From Planctomycetota bacterium (GTDB lineage: Bacteria; Planctomycetota; PUPC01; DSUN01): DNA of 64,000 bases. Positions within the stretch are counted from its first letter, which is position 1, and every line of letters starts with the position of its first letter. A program made the position numbers and the translations under genes. Positions 25,893 through 35,600 of the stretch are shown piece by piece. The stretch is taken from positions 57,333 through 121,332 of the forward strand of contig DAOOIT010000010.1 in NCBI GenBank assembly GCA_035384565.1. The letters run 5' to 3'. Under the pieces are notes generated by a model that had not been told where the DNA came from, did no database searches, and saw only the letters and a list, made by a program, of their open reading frames with translations.

Positions 25893-28178
25893 ATGAAACC
25901 TGCGACTGGCTGCCTGCTGGCCGTGTGGATGGTCTGGGGCGCGACGGAGGCGGCGGTGGCGTTCCGGCGGCTCGCGCCGGCGGCCGGGTCGCCGGCGGGC
26001 GTTCTGCGCTTCGAGGTGCCGAAGGGGGCGAGAGTCCACCGCGCCGACCTCTTCATCCCGCGGTCGGGCGAGATTACTGGGAGAGAGGAGGATGCCCTCG
26101 CGCCCGTCGAAGTGGTGGCCCTCGCCGGCACCGAGCAGGCGAGGGCGCTGACGCTCCGCCCGCCCTGGTTCGATCGCTTCGATGCGACGGAGGCCGTGCG
26201 CGCCTGGGCCGCGGGCCAGCCCAACGGCGGGTTCCTGGTGAAGTCGTTCCCGAAGGGCAACCTGGCTGCCGCGCACCTCGATCTCACCGTGGAGGGCGTG
26301 GCGAAAAGTGAACAGTCGTGGCGGAAAGTGACTGCGCACGCGCACAAGGCCGGGCAGACCTTCATCGTCTTCGAAGAAGCTGACGACCGGTCGCTCGACC
26401 CCGCGCCAACCTGGGCCGACCTCAGGAAGCGGCTGGACGCGATGGACGAGGAGCGCGAGGTCCGCTACCGCGTCTTCCGCTACACGGAGCCGATCACGAC
26501 CGCCTCGCTGCCGCAAGCCGAGTGGCTGGCGGATGTGCCGCCGATGTCGGGCTACAACGTCCTGGCCCGCTCGGTGGACCAGCTCATCGCGCTACATCGC
26601 CGTAAAGCGATAGATGACATGGACTTCGCGAAGCAGTTGGCCCGCCAGGACTACTTCTCGAAGTACCATCCGGACATGCCCGAGATGGGCCAGGTGCCGA
26701 TCCAGCGGCTGTGCATCCAGGACGGCGAGCCGCTGCCGCCGCGGACGGGTCTCTTCGTCCATCATCCAGCCGCGGCTGGAAAGGCTTGGTACGCGGTGCT
26801 TTGCGTTGTCAATGGCGAGGCATCGGGGGCGCAGGTTGCCTGCTCCGGGCCCGTGGAGGAGACGGTTGGGACCGGCGAACCGGTGCTTCAGGGCAGGCCC
26901 GACGTCACGGTGTTCTTCGACTACCCGGGCGAGCGTCGCCACTACGTGCAATGGGTCGCGCCGCCCTTGGCGAACCTGCCGGGGCAGTGCGCCAACTGGG
27001 GCGTCTTTGTCCCGCGTAACTATAGTAATGCCAAGGAGAAGCGGCTGAGCATCTTCTTCCACGACGCCACCCAGCGCTGGCTCAAACCCCCGTGGCCCCA
27101 TCGGCAAGACACGGTGTTGCTGTCCCCGCACGACGCCCCGTGGAGATCGTTCGGCTACGGCTACCACGAGGCCCTCGGCACGCTCAAGCCGTTTCGTAAC
27201 GGCCTAATCCGCCAGTACTTCGGGCTACGTGTGGATGGCATGCTCGCCTGGGCGCTCAGGGCGTTCGGGGCCGATGCGGGGCGCGTCTCCTGTGGCGGGA
27301 GCGGGCCGTGGGGCGGGACGGCGGCCCTGCAATATGGCCTCCGCCGGCCGGGGCGCATCGCCTACGTGATGGCGGAGGACTCACCCGATCCGAATCCGCA
27401 GTTAACTCCTTATGAATACGAGCTTTATGGCAAGCGCAAGACGCTGAGGTCCGAGATGGATGCCGTCTGGGGCAAGGCCGAATGGAAGCTCGAGGCCGAG
27501 AGCGGCAAGCCCATCTGGGAGGAGTTGGATCTCGTGGCCTACGTGCTCGCGAACGGGCGGAAGACGACGATGCCCTTCCTCTCACTTGGGGCCGGAAGCC
27601 AGCACTTGACCTGGAAGCAGGAGAGCGACCTCATGAAGGCATATCTCCAAACCCATAATGCCTTTATGGCGGAGTTCTTCTGGGGAAGCTCGGCTCATCT
27701 TCACCTCCCGGTCGGCATCGAGGAGGGCGAGCACCCCTTCGAGCCGAGGTCGGACCGTCCGTTGCTCGCTTGCAACCCGAAGGACCGCGGGCCGAACCCT
27801 GACTTCTTTCCAAAGCATTTCGACACCGGCCAGCGCGGCTACAGCGGCGGAGGGCGTCTCAACACGCGCCCACGGTGGGATTCCGAGGCGGTGGTGGACG
27901 AGCCAAACCGTTTAGAAATAACGACTTACTGTGCGAACCGAGTGGCCTATGCCGGCAGGGTCACCTGCGACGTAGCGGTTCGGAACACGCGGAAGTTCCG
28001 CCCGCCACCGGGGGAGAGGCTGCTCTGGACGGCTCCCGACCCCCGCGAGCCGCGCAAGACGGTTCAGGGAGAGGCCACAGTGGATGAGAACGGCCATATC
28101 CTGCTGGAGGGATTCACGTTCGGCGAGCCGGGCCGCCTGGTCGTCCGCCGCGCCGCGGAGAAGGGAGGTGACCTGTGA
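25893..28178 (+). CDS. Secreted alpha/beta-hydrolase-like protein with N-terminal beta domain (active-site form)
   Basis: 761 aa. A short signal peptide (MKPATGCLLAVWMVWGATEA) precedes a DNRLRE-like beta domain (F-D-A-T-E-A-V-R-A-W-A-A-G-Q-P-N-G-G, about 96-113). From about residue 360 the protein resembles an esterase-type alpha/beta hydrolase: V-F-V-P-R-N-Y, then R-V-S-C-G-G-S-G-P-W-G-G with S470 as a possible nucleophile. Remaining triad members cannot be assigned by eye. The next gene is a diverged paralog that overlaps it by 4 nt (GTGA), so both are translated together. ATG 25893 follows GAGGGGG; the frame upstream of it runs through a repeat copy. A role in cleaving esters on polysaccharides is inferred from context. 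Confidence 0.7.
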   Translation: MKPATGCLLAVWMVWGATEAAVAFRRLAPAAGSPAGVLRFEVPKGARVHRADLFIPRSGEITGREEDALAPVEVVALAGTEQARALTLRPPWFDRFDATEAVRAWAAGQPNGGFLVKSFPKGNLAAAHLDLTVEGVAKSEQSWRKVTAHAHKAGQTFIVFEEADDRSLDPAPTWADLRKRLDAMDEEREVRYRVFRYTEPITTASLPQAEWLADVPPMSGYNVLARSVDQLIALHRRKAIDDMDFAKQLARQDYFSKYHPDMPEMGQVPIQRLCIQDGEPLPPRTGLFVHHPAAAGKAWYAVLCVVNGEASGAQVACSGPVEETVGTGEPVLQGRPDVTVFFDYPGERRHYVQWVAPPLANLPGQCANWGVFVPRNYSNAKEKRLSIFFHDATQRWLKPPWPHRQDTVLLSPHDAPWRSFGYGYHEALGTLKPFRNGLIRQYFGLRVDGMLAWALRAFGADAGRVSCGGSGPWGGTAALQYGLRRPGRIAYVMAEDSPDPNPQLTPYEYELYGKRKTLRSEMDAVWGKAEWKLEAESGKPIWEELDLVAYVLANGRKTTMPFLSLGAGSQHLTWKQESDLMKAYLQTHNAFMAEFFWGSSAHLHLPVGIEEGEHPFEPRSDRPLLACNPKDRGPNPDFFPKHFDTGQRGYSGGGRLNTRPRWDSEAVVDEPNRLEITTYCANRVAYAGRVTCDVAVRNTRKFRPPPGERLLWTAPDPREPRKTVQGEATVDENGHILLEGFTFGEPGRLVVRRAAEKGGDL

Positions 28179-30337
28179 GACGCACCCTTCTCGGCCTATG
28201 GCTTCTCGCGGCCTGCGCCATCGGCGCCCAGAGTTTCATCACAACCCCTCTCCAGGGCAAGGTTACTGGCGACGTCCTCCGCTTCGATCTCGCGCCGCTC
28301 GGGCAGGAGACGAGGGTGCTGCGGGCCATCCTGCGCGTGCCCCAGCGCGGGCACAGGACGGGCGTGGCGGTGAGGGTTGTGCCGATCGGCGTGGGGAACG
28401 AGCCACCGCTCAAGCTCCTGCCGCCGGACTACGTGAGTTTCGATGCGACAGCCGCCGCGCAGGCCTGGGTCGCCGATGCCAAGTGCAACCAGGGTCTGAA
28501 GATCGCTGAGAGCGGCGGCGTGGACTTCTCAAAGGCGTCGCTCGAGGTGAGCCGCCTGGGCGAAGGCGAGGACCCGATCAGGCCGGTCACCGACGTGAGG
28601 GCCCTCCACCAGTCGGGCCAGACCTTTGTGACCTGGCGAGAGATCGAGGACGTGGTGGGCGACGACGCGCCGGCCTTCGCCGACTTCGACAAGGCGGTGC
28701 TCGACGCCCGCGCAAAGCGGCGGCTCGTCTACCGGGTCTATCGCCACGCCCAGCCCATCACCGTGGCCAGTCTCGGGCAGGCCGAACTCGCGCGCGAGGT
28801 GCCCGAGGTCGTGTCGTGCTGGAACCTCAAGGCGATCCGCAACACCGAACACCCCAATCAGGGCACGCCAACGAAGAACTCGCCCCTTCGCCCCGGCTAC
28901 AATCTGGCCCTGAACCACGTGATGACCCGCTACCGCATCGTGAGCAACGCCGAACCGTTGCCGCGGGCCACGGGCCTCGCCGTCTTCACCGCGACAAAGC
29001 CAGGGAAGCACTACTACGCCGTCACGGCGTCGGTGGACGGACGCGAGGCTGTGGCAGAGATTGCCGGCCTCAAGGAGCCGATCGAAGAGCGGCCCGCGAC
29101 GTTCCCAGCCATCGTCTACCAGCGCACCGTGCAGGCGGACCCCAAGGATGCAAAGGCATGTGACATAGATGTGTACAACTCCTGGATCGAGCCGCCTTAC
29201 GCCAACGTGCCCGAGGTGTCCGAGACCTACATTGTCCGCTGGCGCGACCTGCCCAAGCCCGGCCCCGAGACCCGGCTGCCTCTCATGCTCAACCTCGGCA
29301 CCTACGGCGGGTCGGCCACCGAGTCGGCCAGCCCCGGCTGGCACGGCGCCCGCCGCCACGTGCTGGGCGCGCTCGGCATCGCCCTGAGCGAAGGCGGCCT
29401 GTGGCAAGGCTTCCACGAGTGCATCGGCACCCTGCGCGGCTACGACGACGGCGTGGTGCACAACTACCCTCAGCGCCGCGTGCTCGCCGCCGCCGCGTGG
29501 GCGGTCGCAAGCCCCGACCTCCTCGTGGACCCCGAGCGCGTGAGCATCTGGGGCCAATTCGCCGGCTGGGCGCTGCGCCACGGCGACGTCTTCTCCGCCG
29601 TCATGTCCAACGGCCACTGCAACCTGGCTATCGGCAAGGTGCCTCAGCAGCACGGCTGGAAGTGGGGACCGTATCCCAAGGGTTCGAAGAACTGGCTCGG
29701 GATTGACCAGTGGGAGTACATGAACCTGGCCAAGTGGGTACGTGAGAATCCCACGGCCGAGTTGCCGTACTGGCTCTGCTGGCCGGCCTACGGGGCCTAC
29801 CCGGCCCACACGATCGGCGACTTCGGCTTCATGCCCTGGCCCGAAATGATCCACGCCATGGCCTCGACCAAGCGCGCTTTCGCCGCCAACTGGTCGAGCA
29901 ACGGCCCCGGCCCCATCGGGCCGCTGCGCGAACTCATGCCCCGCATTCGCCTGCACCAGAGCCTGCCCGCCTTCGGCCGCTGCTCGCTCGACCACAGCCC
30001 GGGCGACGGCGACCACGCCGACGCCGAGAAGGGCGGCGGCATCAACCTCTACCAGCTCTGGGAGCCCGAGACCCTCGTGGACGAGCCCGCCCGCTGGGAG
30101 ATCACCCTGTCGCTGCGCGGCGACTGCCCCTACCCCGAATGCACCACCGACCTCACCCCCCGCCGCTGCCAGAAGTTCCGGGCCAAGCCGGGCGATGTGT
30201 TCAAGTGGAGCGCGGCTTCGCTGGAGGAGGGCGGGCCGCTTCAGTCGGGCACCGCGACGGCCGACCGGTGGGGCCTCGTCACCGTGGAGGGATTGCGCCT
30301 CTCGAAGGCCAAGTTGCGTGTGAAGATCGAGCGATAG
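28175..30337 (+). CDS. Secreted paralog of the preceding protein lacking the Ser nucleophile
   Basis: 720 aa with a signal peptide (MRRTLLGLWLLAACAIGAQS). The layout copies its neighbour: a DNRLRE-like segment (V-S-F-D-A-T-A-A-A-Q-A-W-V-A), the shared pattern Y-R-V-(F/Y)-R-(Y/H)-x-(E/Q)-P-I-T-x-A-S-L, and a C-terminal hydrolase-like half. Where the neighbour has C-G-G-S-G-P-W-G-G, this one reads I-W-G-Q-F-A-G-W, so Q461 replaces the Ser. It probably lost or changed catalysis and may bind substrate. GTG start 28175 overlaps the upstream stop and has GGGAGG 6 nt before it. Confidence 0.7.
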   Translation: MRRTLLGLWLLAACAIGAQSFITTPLQGKVTGDVLRFDLAPLGQETRVLRAILRVPQRGHRTGVAVRVVPIGVGNEPPLKLLPPDYVSFDATAAAQAWVADAKCNQGLKIAESGGVDFSKASLEVSRLGEGEDPIRPVTDVRALHQSGQTFVTWREIEDVVGDDAPAFADFDKAVLDARAKRRLVYRVYRHAQPITVASLGQAELAREVPEVVSCWNLKAIRNTEHPNQGTPTKNSPLRPGYNLALNHVMTRYRIVSNAEPLPRATGLAVFTATKPGKHYYAVTASVDGREAVAEIAGLKEPIEERPATFPAIVYQRTVQADPKDAKACDIDVYNSWIEPPYANVPEVSETYIVRWRDLPKPGPETRLPLMLNLGTYGGSATESASPGWHGARRHVLGALGIALSEGGLWQGFHECIGTLRGYDDGVVHNYPQRRVLAAAAWAVASPDLLVDPERVSIWGQFAGWALRHGDVFSAVMSNGHCNLAIGKVPQQHGWKWGPYPKGSKNWLGIDQWEYMNLAKWVRENPTAELPYWLCWPAYGAYPAHTIGDFGFMPWPEMIHAMASTKRAFAANWSSNGPGPIGPLRELMPRIRLHQSLPAFGRCSLDHSPGDGDHADAEKGGGINLYQLWEPETLVDEPARWEITLSLRGDCPYPECTTDLTPRRCQKFRAKPGDVFKWSAASLEEGGPLQSGTATADRWGLVTVEGLRLSKAKLRVKIER

Positions 30338-30348
30338 CGGCGGCCGGC

Positions 30349-30972
30349 CTACAGGTCGTCGCCCGCTGGGTCGAAGAGCAGGAACCCGGCCAGCGCATCG
30401 AGCAGTTCGCCCAGGTGCACCTCGACCTTGGCCGCGGCCACGAGCAGGCCTACGTTGGCCCCGACCGCCCAGTAGTCCATCAGCCCCTGCGCGAACGGCT
30501 CGTCGCCGGGCAGCAGCATGCCCGCGCGTTCGAGGCTCGCGGCCGCCTCGCCCTCGGCGCCCGTGTGCCGATACGTGAGCCCCGCCACGGTGAGCGGCCC
30601 GACCGAGAACTCATTGTGCTCGAACATCCAGGTGAAGCGCCGCCGGTAATCCTTGCCGATGAACACGCCGTGCGTGTGGCCGGCGCCGAGCTGGAACGCG
30701 CGGGTGACGTGGGCGTTCACGTGCGCGCTCGCGGGAAACAGGTGCGGCGGCCACGGCAGTCCGATGCCGAACGACACGACGTCGAGCACGTCAACCAGCC
30801 GATTGGGCAGGTAGAAGGCGATGGCGTGATAGCCGCTGGCCCCGTCCGCCGGCGCCGCCTGGCCCGTGGCCTGAAGCGCCTGCGGCGTTGCAGGACTCCG
30901 CATCGCGCAACCCATTGCCGCAAGGCACATTGCCAACGCCAGCAGTGCCGCCATCGCCACACGGTGCGCCAT
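30349..30972 (-). CDS. Lipoprotein of unknown function
   Basis: 207 aa. The N-terminus is a lipoprotein signal (MAHRVAMAALLALAMCLAAMGC) with a lipobox ending at Cys22. The mature part contains F-Y-L-P-N-R-L-V-D-V-L-D-V-V-S-F-G-I-G and alternating strands such as F-T-W-M-F-E-H-N-E-F-S-V-G-P-L, which could form a small beta-barrel-like or lipocalin-like domain. GAGGAGA precedes ATG 30972; the longer frame above it is not supported. It converges on the hydrolase pair, 11 nt from its stop, and is divergent from the TRL lipoprotein genes. Confidence 0.7.
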   Translation of the reverse strand: MAHRVAMAALLALAMCLAAMGCAMRSPATPQALQATGQAAPADGASGYHAIAFYLPNRLVDVLDVVSFGIGLPWPPHLFPASAHVNAHVTRAFQLGAGHTHGVFIGKDYRRRFTWMFEHNEFSVGPLTVAGLTYRHTGAEGEAAASLERAGMLLPGDEPFAQGLMDYWAVGANVGLLVAAAKVEVHLGELLDALAGFLLFDPAGDDL

Positions 30973-31351
30973 CGCCAATCTCCTCGGGGGACCTCGGGTC
31001 GAAGCCACCCCCACACGATAGCATGGCGGGAGAGGGCGGTCAAAGCTCGGGTGCGATTCGGAATAGCAGGGGGTCCCTACCCGTGTGCGGCGGGTTCCCG
31101 GTAGCACAGCCGCCCACAAGCCCCCCACAGAGGGCGGCGCGTGTGCCGTCCGATCGCGTGCTTCGCCGGCTCGCCCCGCGCGGGCAGAAGCGCTTGACAT
31201 CGCCCGGCCGCGTGCTATCATTCAGGAACGTGCAAGGACTGGCCTCCGCCGCACGGCGTTCTCGCCGCCGTCGGAGGGGGAGGCCGCCGGCTTCGGCCCG
31301 GTGGGCGGGCGGCCGGGCGTTGCATCCCGCGAGAGGAGAAGGGGGCTGAGC
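30973..31351. other. Divergent intergenic region upstream of the TRL genes
   Basis: 379 nt without a credible gene. It holds the TRL promoter at 31194-31221 and GC-rich repeats such as the PPTEGGA-coding stretch that recur in other gaps of the window. Confidence 0.6.
31194..31221 (+). promoter_or_regulatory. Strong sigma70-type promoter of the TRL lipoprotein genes
   Basis: TTGACA (31194-31199), 16-nt spacer, TATCAT (31216-31221), followed by a leader of about 120 nt. Confidence 0.75.
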
Positions 31352-31687
31352 ATGAGGGCATTGGTCGGCGCTGCGGCGGTGCTAGTGTTCTCGGCGCTGT
31401 TGGCGGGCTGCGCGGGGATGGGGCAGGCGCCCGTGGTGCCGCCGCAGGGCATCGGGTTCACCGACTACTCGGCGCCGCTGGATATTGACTGCGACAAGAC
31501 GCAGCTCGGGACGAAGCGTGGCGAGGCGAGCTCGTCCTCGATCCTCTTCCTCATCGCGACCGGCGACGCCAGCATCCAGGCGGCCGCGCGCAACGGCCAG
31601 ATCACCACGATCAACCACGCAGACTACAGGTTCCTCAGCGTCCTGGGGCTCTACACCAAGTACACGACCGTCGTCTATGGCGACTGA
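31352..31687 (+). CDS. TRL-like family lipoprotein, copy 1
   Basis: 111 aa. The lipobox is L-L-A-G-C at residues 15-19 of MRALVGAAAVLVFSALLAGC. The mature part shows the TRL-like (PF13146) pattern: P-x-G-x-x-F-T-D-Y-S-A-P-L, then G-T-K-R-G-E-A-S, G-D-A-S-I-Q-A-A-A-R-N-G-Q-I-T-T-I-N-H-A-D-Y. These small envelope proteins are of unknown function. GAGAGGAGAAGG lies before ATG 31352. A paralog follows 29 nt downstream, so the pair forms an operon. Confidence 0.85.
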   Translation: MRALVGAAAVLVFSALLAGCAGMGQAPVVPPQGIGFTDYSAPLDIDCDKTQLGTKRGEASSSSILFLIATGDASIQAAARNGQITTINHADYRFLSVLGLYTKYTTVVYGD

Positions 31688-31716
31688 GCCTCCGCGCGCG
31701 AGCTGAGGAGACTCTC

Positions 31717-32067
31717 ATGAAACCACATCTGCTGACCGCAGTGCTTTGCGCGCTGGCGTTCGGCCTGGTGGGCTGCGCGTCCTACCGCACGCCGGTGAGG
31801 CCGCCGACGGGCCTGCTGATGACAGAGCTCTCGGCGCCATTGACCACCAACTTCCACCGCACCCCTGTGTGCGCCAAGCAGGGCTCCGCCGAAACCACGT
31901 TCTTCCGCGAGCCGATCCTCACGGGGCTGTCCTTCTCGTGGGGCGAGGCGGGCATTCGCGAGGCCGCCGCCAACGGGGGCCTGACCACCGTCGAGTACGC
32001 CGACTACCACGTCACCCTTGTGCTCGGCATTTTCGGCAAGTTCAAAGTTACCGCCTACGGCCAGTGA
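31717..32067 (+). CDS. TRL-like family lipoprotein, copy 2
   Basis: 116 aa. Signal MKPHLLTAVLCALAFGLVGC with lipobox L-V-G-C. It matches its neighbour in the core: T-E-L-S-A-P-L, then K-Q-G-S-A-E-T, G-E-A-G-I-R-E-A-A-A-N-G-G-L-T-T-V-E-Y-A-D-Y-H. The two copies are clearly diverged tandem duplicates. GAGGAG precedes ATG 31717. Function unknown; membrane-anchored in the envelope. Confidence 0.85.
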   Translation: MKPHLLTAVLCALAFGLVGCASYRTPVRPPTGLLMTELSAPLTTNFHRTPVCAKQGSAETTFFREPILTGLSFSWGEAGIREAAANGGLTTVEYADYHVTLVLGIFGKFKVTAYGQ

Positions 32068-32626
32068 CACCGGCCCGGGGCGCGGGGCCCCCGCCCGCGC
32101 CCCGCAGGCCGATGGCCGACTCAAGGATGGAGCCAGATCCACATTGTAGACTCTTACGGCGCATGCCCACTGCCGGTCCCGCCAAAGTGTAGAATGCAGA
32201 TCTGACCCCACCGGCCGAAGACGAAGAGGCCGCGGAGCGGCCAAGAAACCCGTCCCCACGCAGAGCGTAGGCACGAGGAAAGAAGTCGGAAATCATGCTC
32301 GCCCCTACGCTCCGCGTGGGGGCGGGGGTCCGGACGCTCTCGCGCCCAACTCTGGAGCGATTCCCAGCCCCCGACAGAAGGCTGTGCGGAGTCGTCGCCA
32401 TGCCTCCTTCCGGCCTGCGTGTGCTCCAGAGTTCTCCCTCCCGAAGGTTCCAATGCCTTCGGAAGGGTAACGGGAAGGGCGAGCGCCGGGAATACCCTCC
32501 CGAACGCATTGGAACGTTCGGGAGGGGGGACTCGCGGGTCGGTTCGAGGCGCAATCCGTACCCCTGGCGAAGGGGGAAGTTCACATCCCAACCGCCTCTC
32601 TGGAACAGCACCTTCGTGTCGGAGAT
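32068..32626. other. 559-nt gap with two long inverted repeats
   Basis: No gene is seen. Inverted repeat 1: CCCCACGCAGAGCGTAGG (32254-32271) and CCTACGCTCCGCGTGGGG (32304-32321), one mismatch in 18. Inverted repeat 2: 21-nt arms 32436-32456 and 32506-32526 (starting CCCTCCCGAA and GCATTGGAAC), one mismatch. Both lie between convergent genes, so they may end transcription or be mobile palindromes. Confidence 0.7.
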
Positions 32627-35600
32627 TCACCTCCCCGTCGCCGCGGTGAGGGCGATGAGAGCAGGCACGCCGCGGCGGTCGGGGCCGTAGAGGAGGTCGA
32701 GGCTCTTGATCTCGACGTCCGGACGCGGGTTGTTCCACTGCTTGCTGTAGAGGACGGCGGAGAGGTCGGTGCCGTCGTACGGCTTCACCCAGGCAATTTG
32801 GGCGCCGGGAATGGCTTTCGGCTCTTTCTGGCGGTAGTCGTCGAGGTCCATCTCGGCGATGAGGGGAATCTCTTCGGTCTTGCCGTCGGCGTAGGTGACG
32901 ACGTAGCGGGCCATTTCGTAGCGCTTCTTCTGCTTGATGTCGTTGGGGTTCATCCGCTGGTCGAGTCGGGCGGCCATGAGGAAGAAGAGGGCGTCGGCCT
33001 TGCGGCCGATGGGCACGCCGCGAATCTCTTCCTTGAGGTTGCCCGGGATGCCGCGGCCGCCGAGCATGAGGATGGTGGGGACGGGCGAGGTGCGGAACTC
33101 GAAGATGTCGTAGGGCACGCCGGCGAGGACCTGGCGGCCGGTCGGGAGGTCTTTGAGGGTGAGACGCTTGTCGCCGAAGCAGCCCTGCTCGCCGGTGAAC
33201 TGGTTGGCGTGCTTGGAGAGATCAATGGGCGTGTAGTGCAGGTTGGCGCCCGCGATGATGGCCTTTCCGCCGGCGAAGGGGGCCTTGAGGTTGCGGAGCA
33301 GCGTGGTGAGGATGTTGCGCTTCTTAGCGTAGTTGGCCGGCACGTCCTCGCGGTCCTTGAGGAGGAGGTTGCACAGGACGATGCCGCCGCTGCCGCGCGG
33401 GTATTCCATCATGGCTCCGATGTTGAGCATGGGCTTGACGGCTTTGTAGAACTCTGGGGGGCGCTTGGCCTTGAGACGGATGTTGTCGAGGCCGGTGACG
33501 GCCTGTTTGTCGGGCAGCTTGAGCCATTCGGCGAGGCGGAGGGTGATGTTCCTGCCCCTGAGCGGCGGGTCAATGGGGAAGGTTTGAGGCTCGTTTGTGG
33601 GCTGGGTGACGAATGTGGCGGCCCTGGCGTCCGCGCCGTCGGGGACAAGTTGCACTTTGGTCACCGGCCAGTAGAAGGTGTTGCCGATCCACTCCAGCTC
33701 GACCAGCTCGACCTCCTTGGGGAAGGCGAGGGGGAAGTCGAGGGGGCCGGCCGCGGGGGCCTGGCGGTTGACGATGTACTTCCAGGCGTCGGCTGAGACC
33801 ATGCCGTTGACGAGGTTCGAGGGATTGCGGTCGGGGTGCTCGGAGTCGTACTGGTCTTCGAACTTGGCGAAGGGGGCCACGTCCTCGTAGTCCACGACGA
33901 AGGAGAAGGTGTCGTTGGCGACGTAGTTGCCCTGGGTCCAGGGGAAGATGCGCTCGGAGGAGTACATCACGATGTCGTTGAGGGTGAGGCCGGCCATGAG
34001 GGGGTTGCGGACGGGGGTCAGGCCGACCCGCTCGCGGCGGAAGGGGCGGATCATGTGGTCGAAGCCGACGAGCTTGTTGTAGTCGGCCAGGCCCTCGGGC
34101 GTGAGGCCGTGGAGGAGGAGCCAGCCGCCGGCATCGGTAAATGCCTTGACCTTGGCCGCGTTGTCGGCGAGGGCCTTCAGGTGGGCGGGGGAGGCGGAGA
34201 CGATGGCGACCCTGGCCGCGCCGCCGAGGGCCTCGAGCGGGGTGCTGGCCTTGACGTGCTGGAGGCCGATTTCGTCGAGGGTCTTGGCGAGCGTGGGGTC
34301 GGTCGCGCAGGCGACGACCTGGCGGAACTCGAGCTTGTACGTCGCCGCGTAGTCGAGTAAGTTGACGAGCAGGAGTTGCGCGACGGCGTTGTCGGCCAGC
34401 TTCTCGCCGACGAGGAGCTGGCACAGCAGCATCAGCCCCTCGCCCACGGGCACTTCGGCCAGGCCCGTGCTCTGAAGGAGCGTGTGGCACTGGATGAGCG
34501 ACTTGGCGCCCCGTGTGGGCTTGGCGTAGGCGTCGCGGTAGACCAGCTCATCGCCGCCCCAGGTGAAGAAGTCCTTCTGGGCGAGGCCGCGGAGGGCGGG
34601 GTGGTTTAGGTCTTCGGCGAAGGCGGTGGTGCCCCGGTTCGTCTGGGCCTCCATTTCGCACGGGAGGGCCTGGAACTTGAGGGGGTTCTTCTGCTCGAGC
34701 GCGATGAGGCGCCGGCCGCCGAGCGCCCAGGCGGCGAGGCGGCTGGAGGTGCTCTCGGCCGCGTCGAGGGCGTCCTTGCCGAGCAGCAGCACCTTGCCTG
34801 TCTCAGGCAATGCCTTGAGGTCGGCGAGCGGCGTGAAGGCGACGCCATTCGCCTTCAGGAACGCTGCCGTGCCGCCCTGCGGGTCGAAGACGAGCAGGTT
34901 CTTCGCGTCGAGCCTGGCCACGGCCGCGGGCTTGCCGAGCACGGAGACCGCCTTGGTGTCCTTGAATACCTCCTGGCCCTTCACCGAGAGCGACAGCGTC
35001 AGCTCGCCTTCCTGCCGCGCGGTGACGGCGGGCATGTCAATCTCGACGTCGAACTTCTCGCAGGTGCCGGCGGCGAGCTTGTGCTCCGTGGTCTTGCCCG
35101 CGATATTCTTGCCGTCGAGGGCGAGCGCCCAGGTGAACGAGATGGGGTCGTCGAAGCGCGTGTCGTTGAAGATGCCGAAGGTGCGCTTGACCTTCTGCCC
35201 CGAGCCGAAGGTCCAGTCCCACTGTCGGCAGAAGACGGCGCGCGGGGGATAGGAGGCGTATTGGCCTGGGGCGTCGTTCTGGCCCATCCAGAAGTGCCAG
35301 GCGCACTGGTTGGACCAGCGGTAGCCTTCCATGAGCATGCGGGCCATGAGGCTGGCGGCTGGCCGCGTGGCAATCTTGCCCTGGAATGCCTCTTCGCCGC
35401 CGAAGTAGGCGAACTCGGGGTTGTTGCCCGTGATGAAAAAATCCTCGCCGATGAAGCGCGGGCGCTTGAGGTCCCATTCCCAGCGGCCGCGGCCGCCGCC
35501 CTTGGTGTTGGCGTCGTAGGCGAGGGCGGGGTACTCGTGGTAGGGGCCGGTGACGTAGTGGTCGCCGGCGACGGGCATCTGGTTGTTCTTGTGCGCGCCG

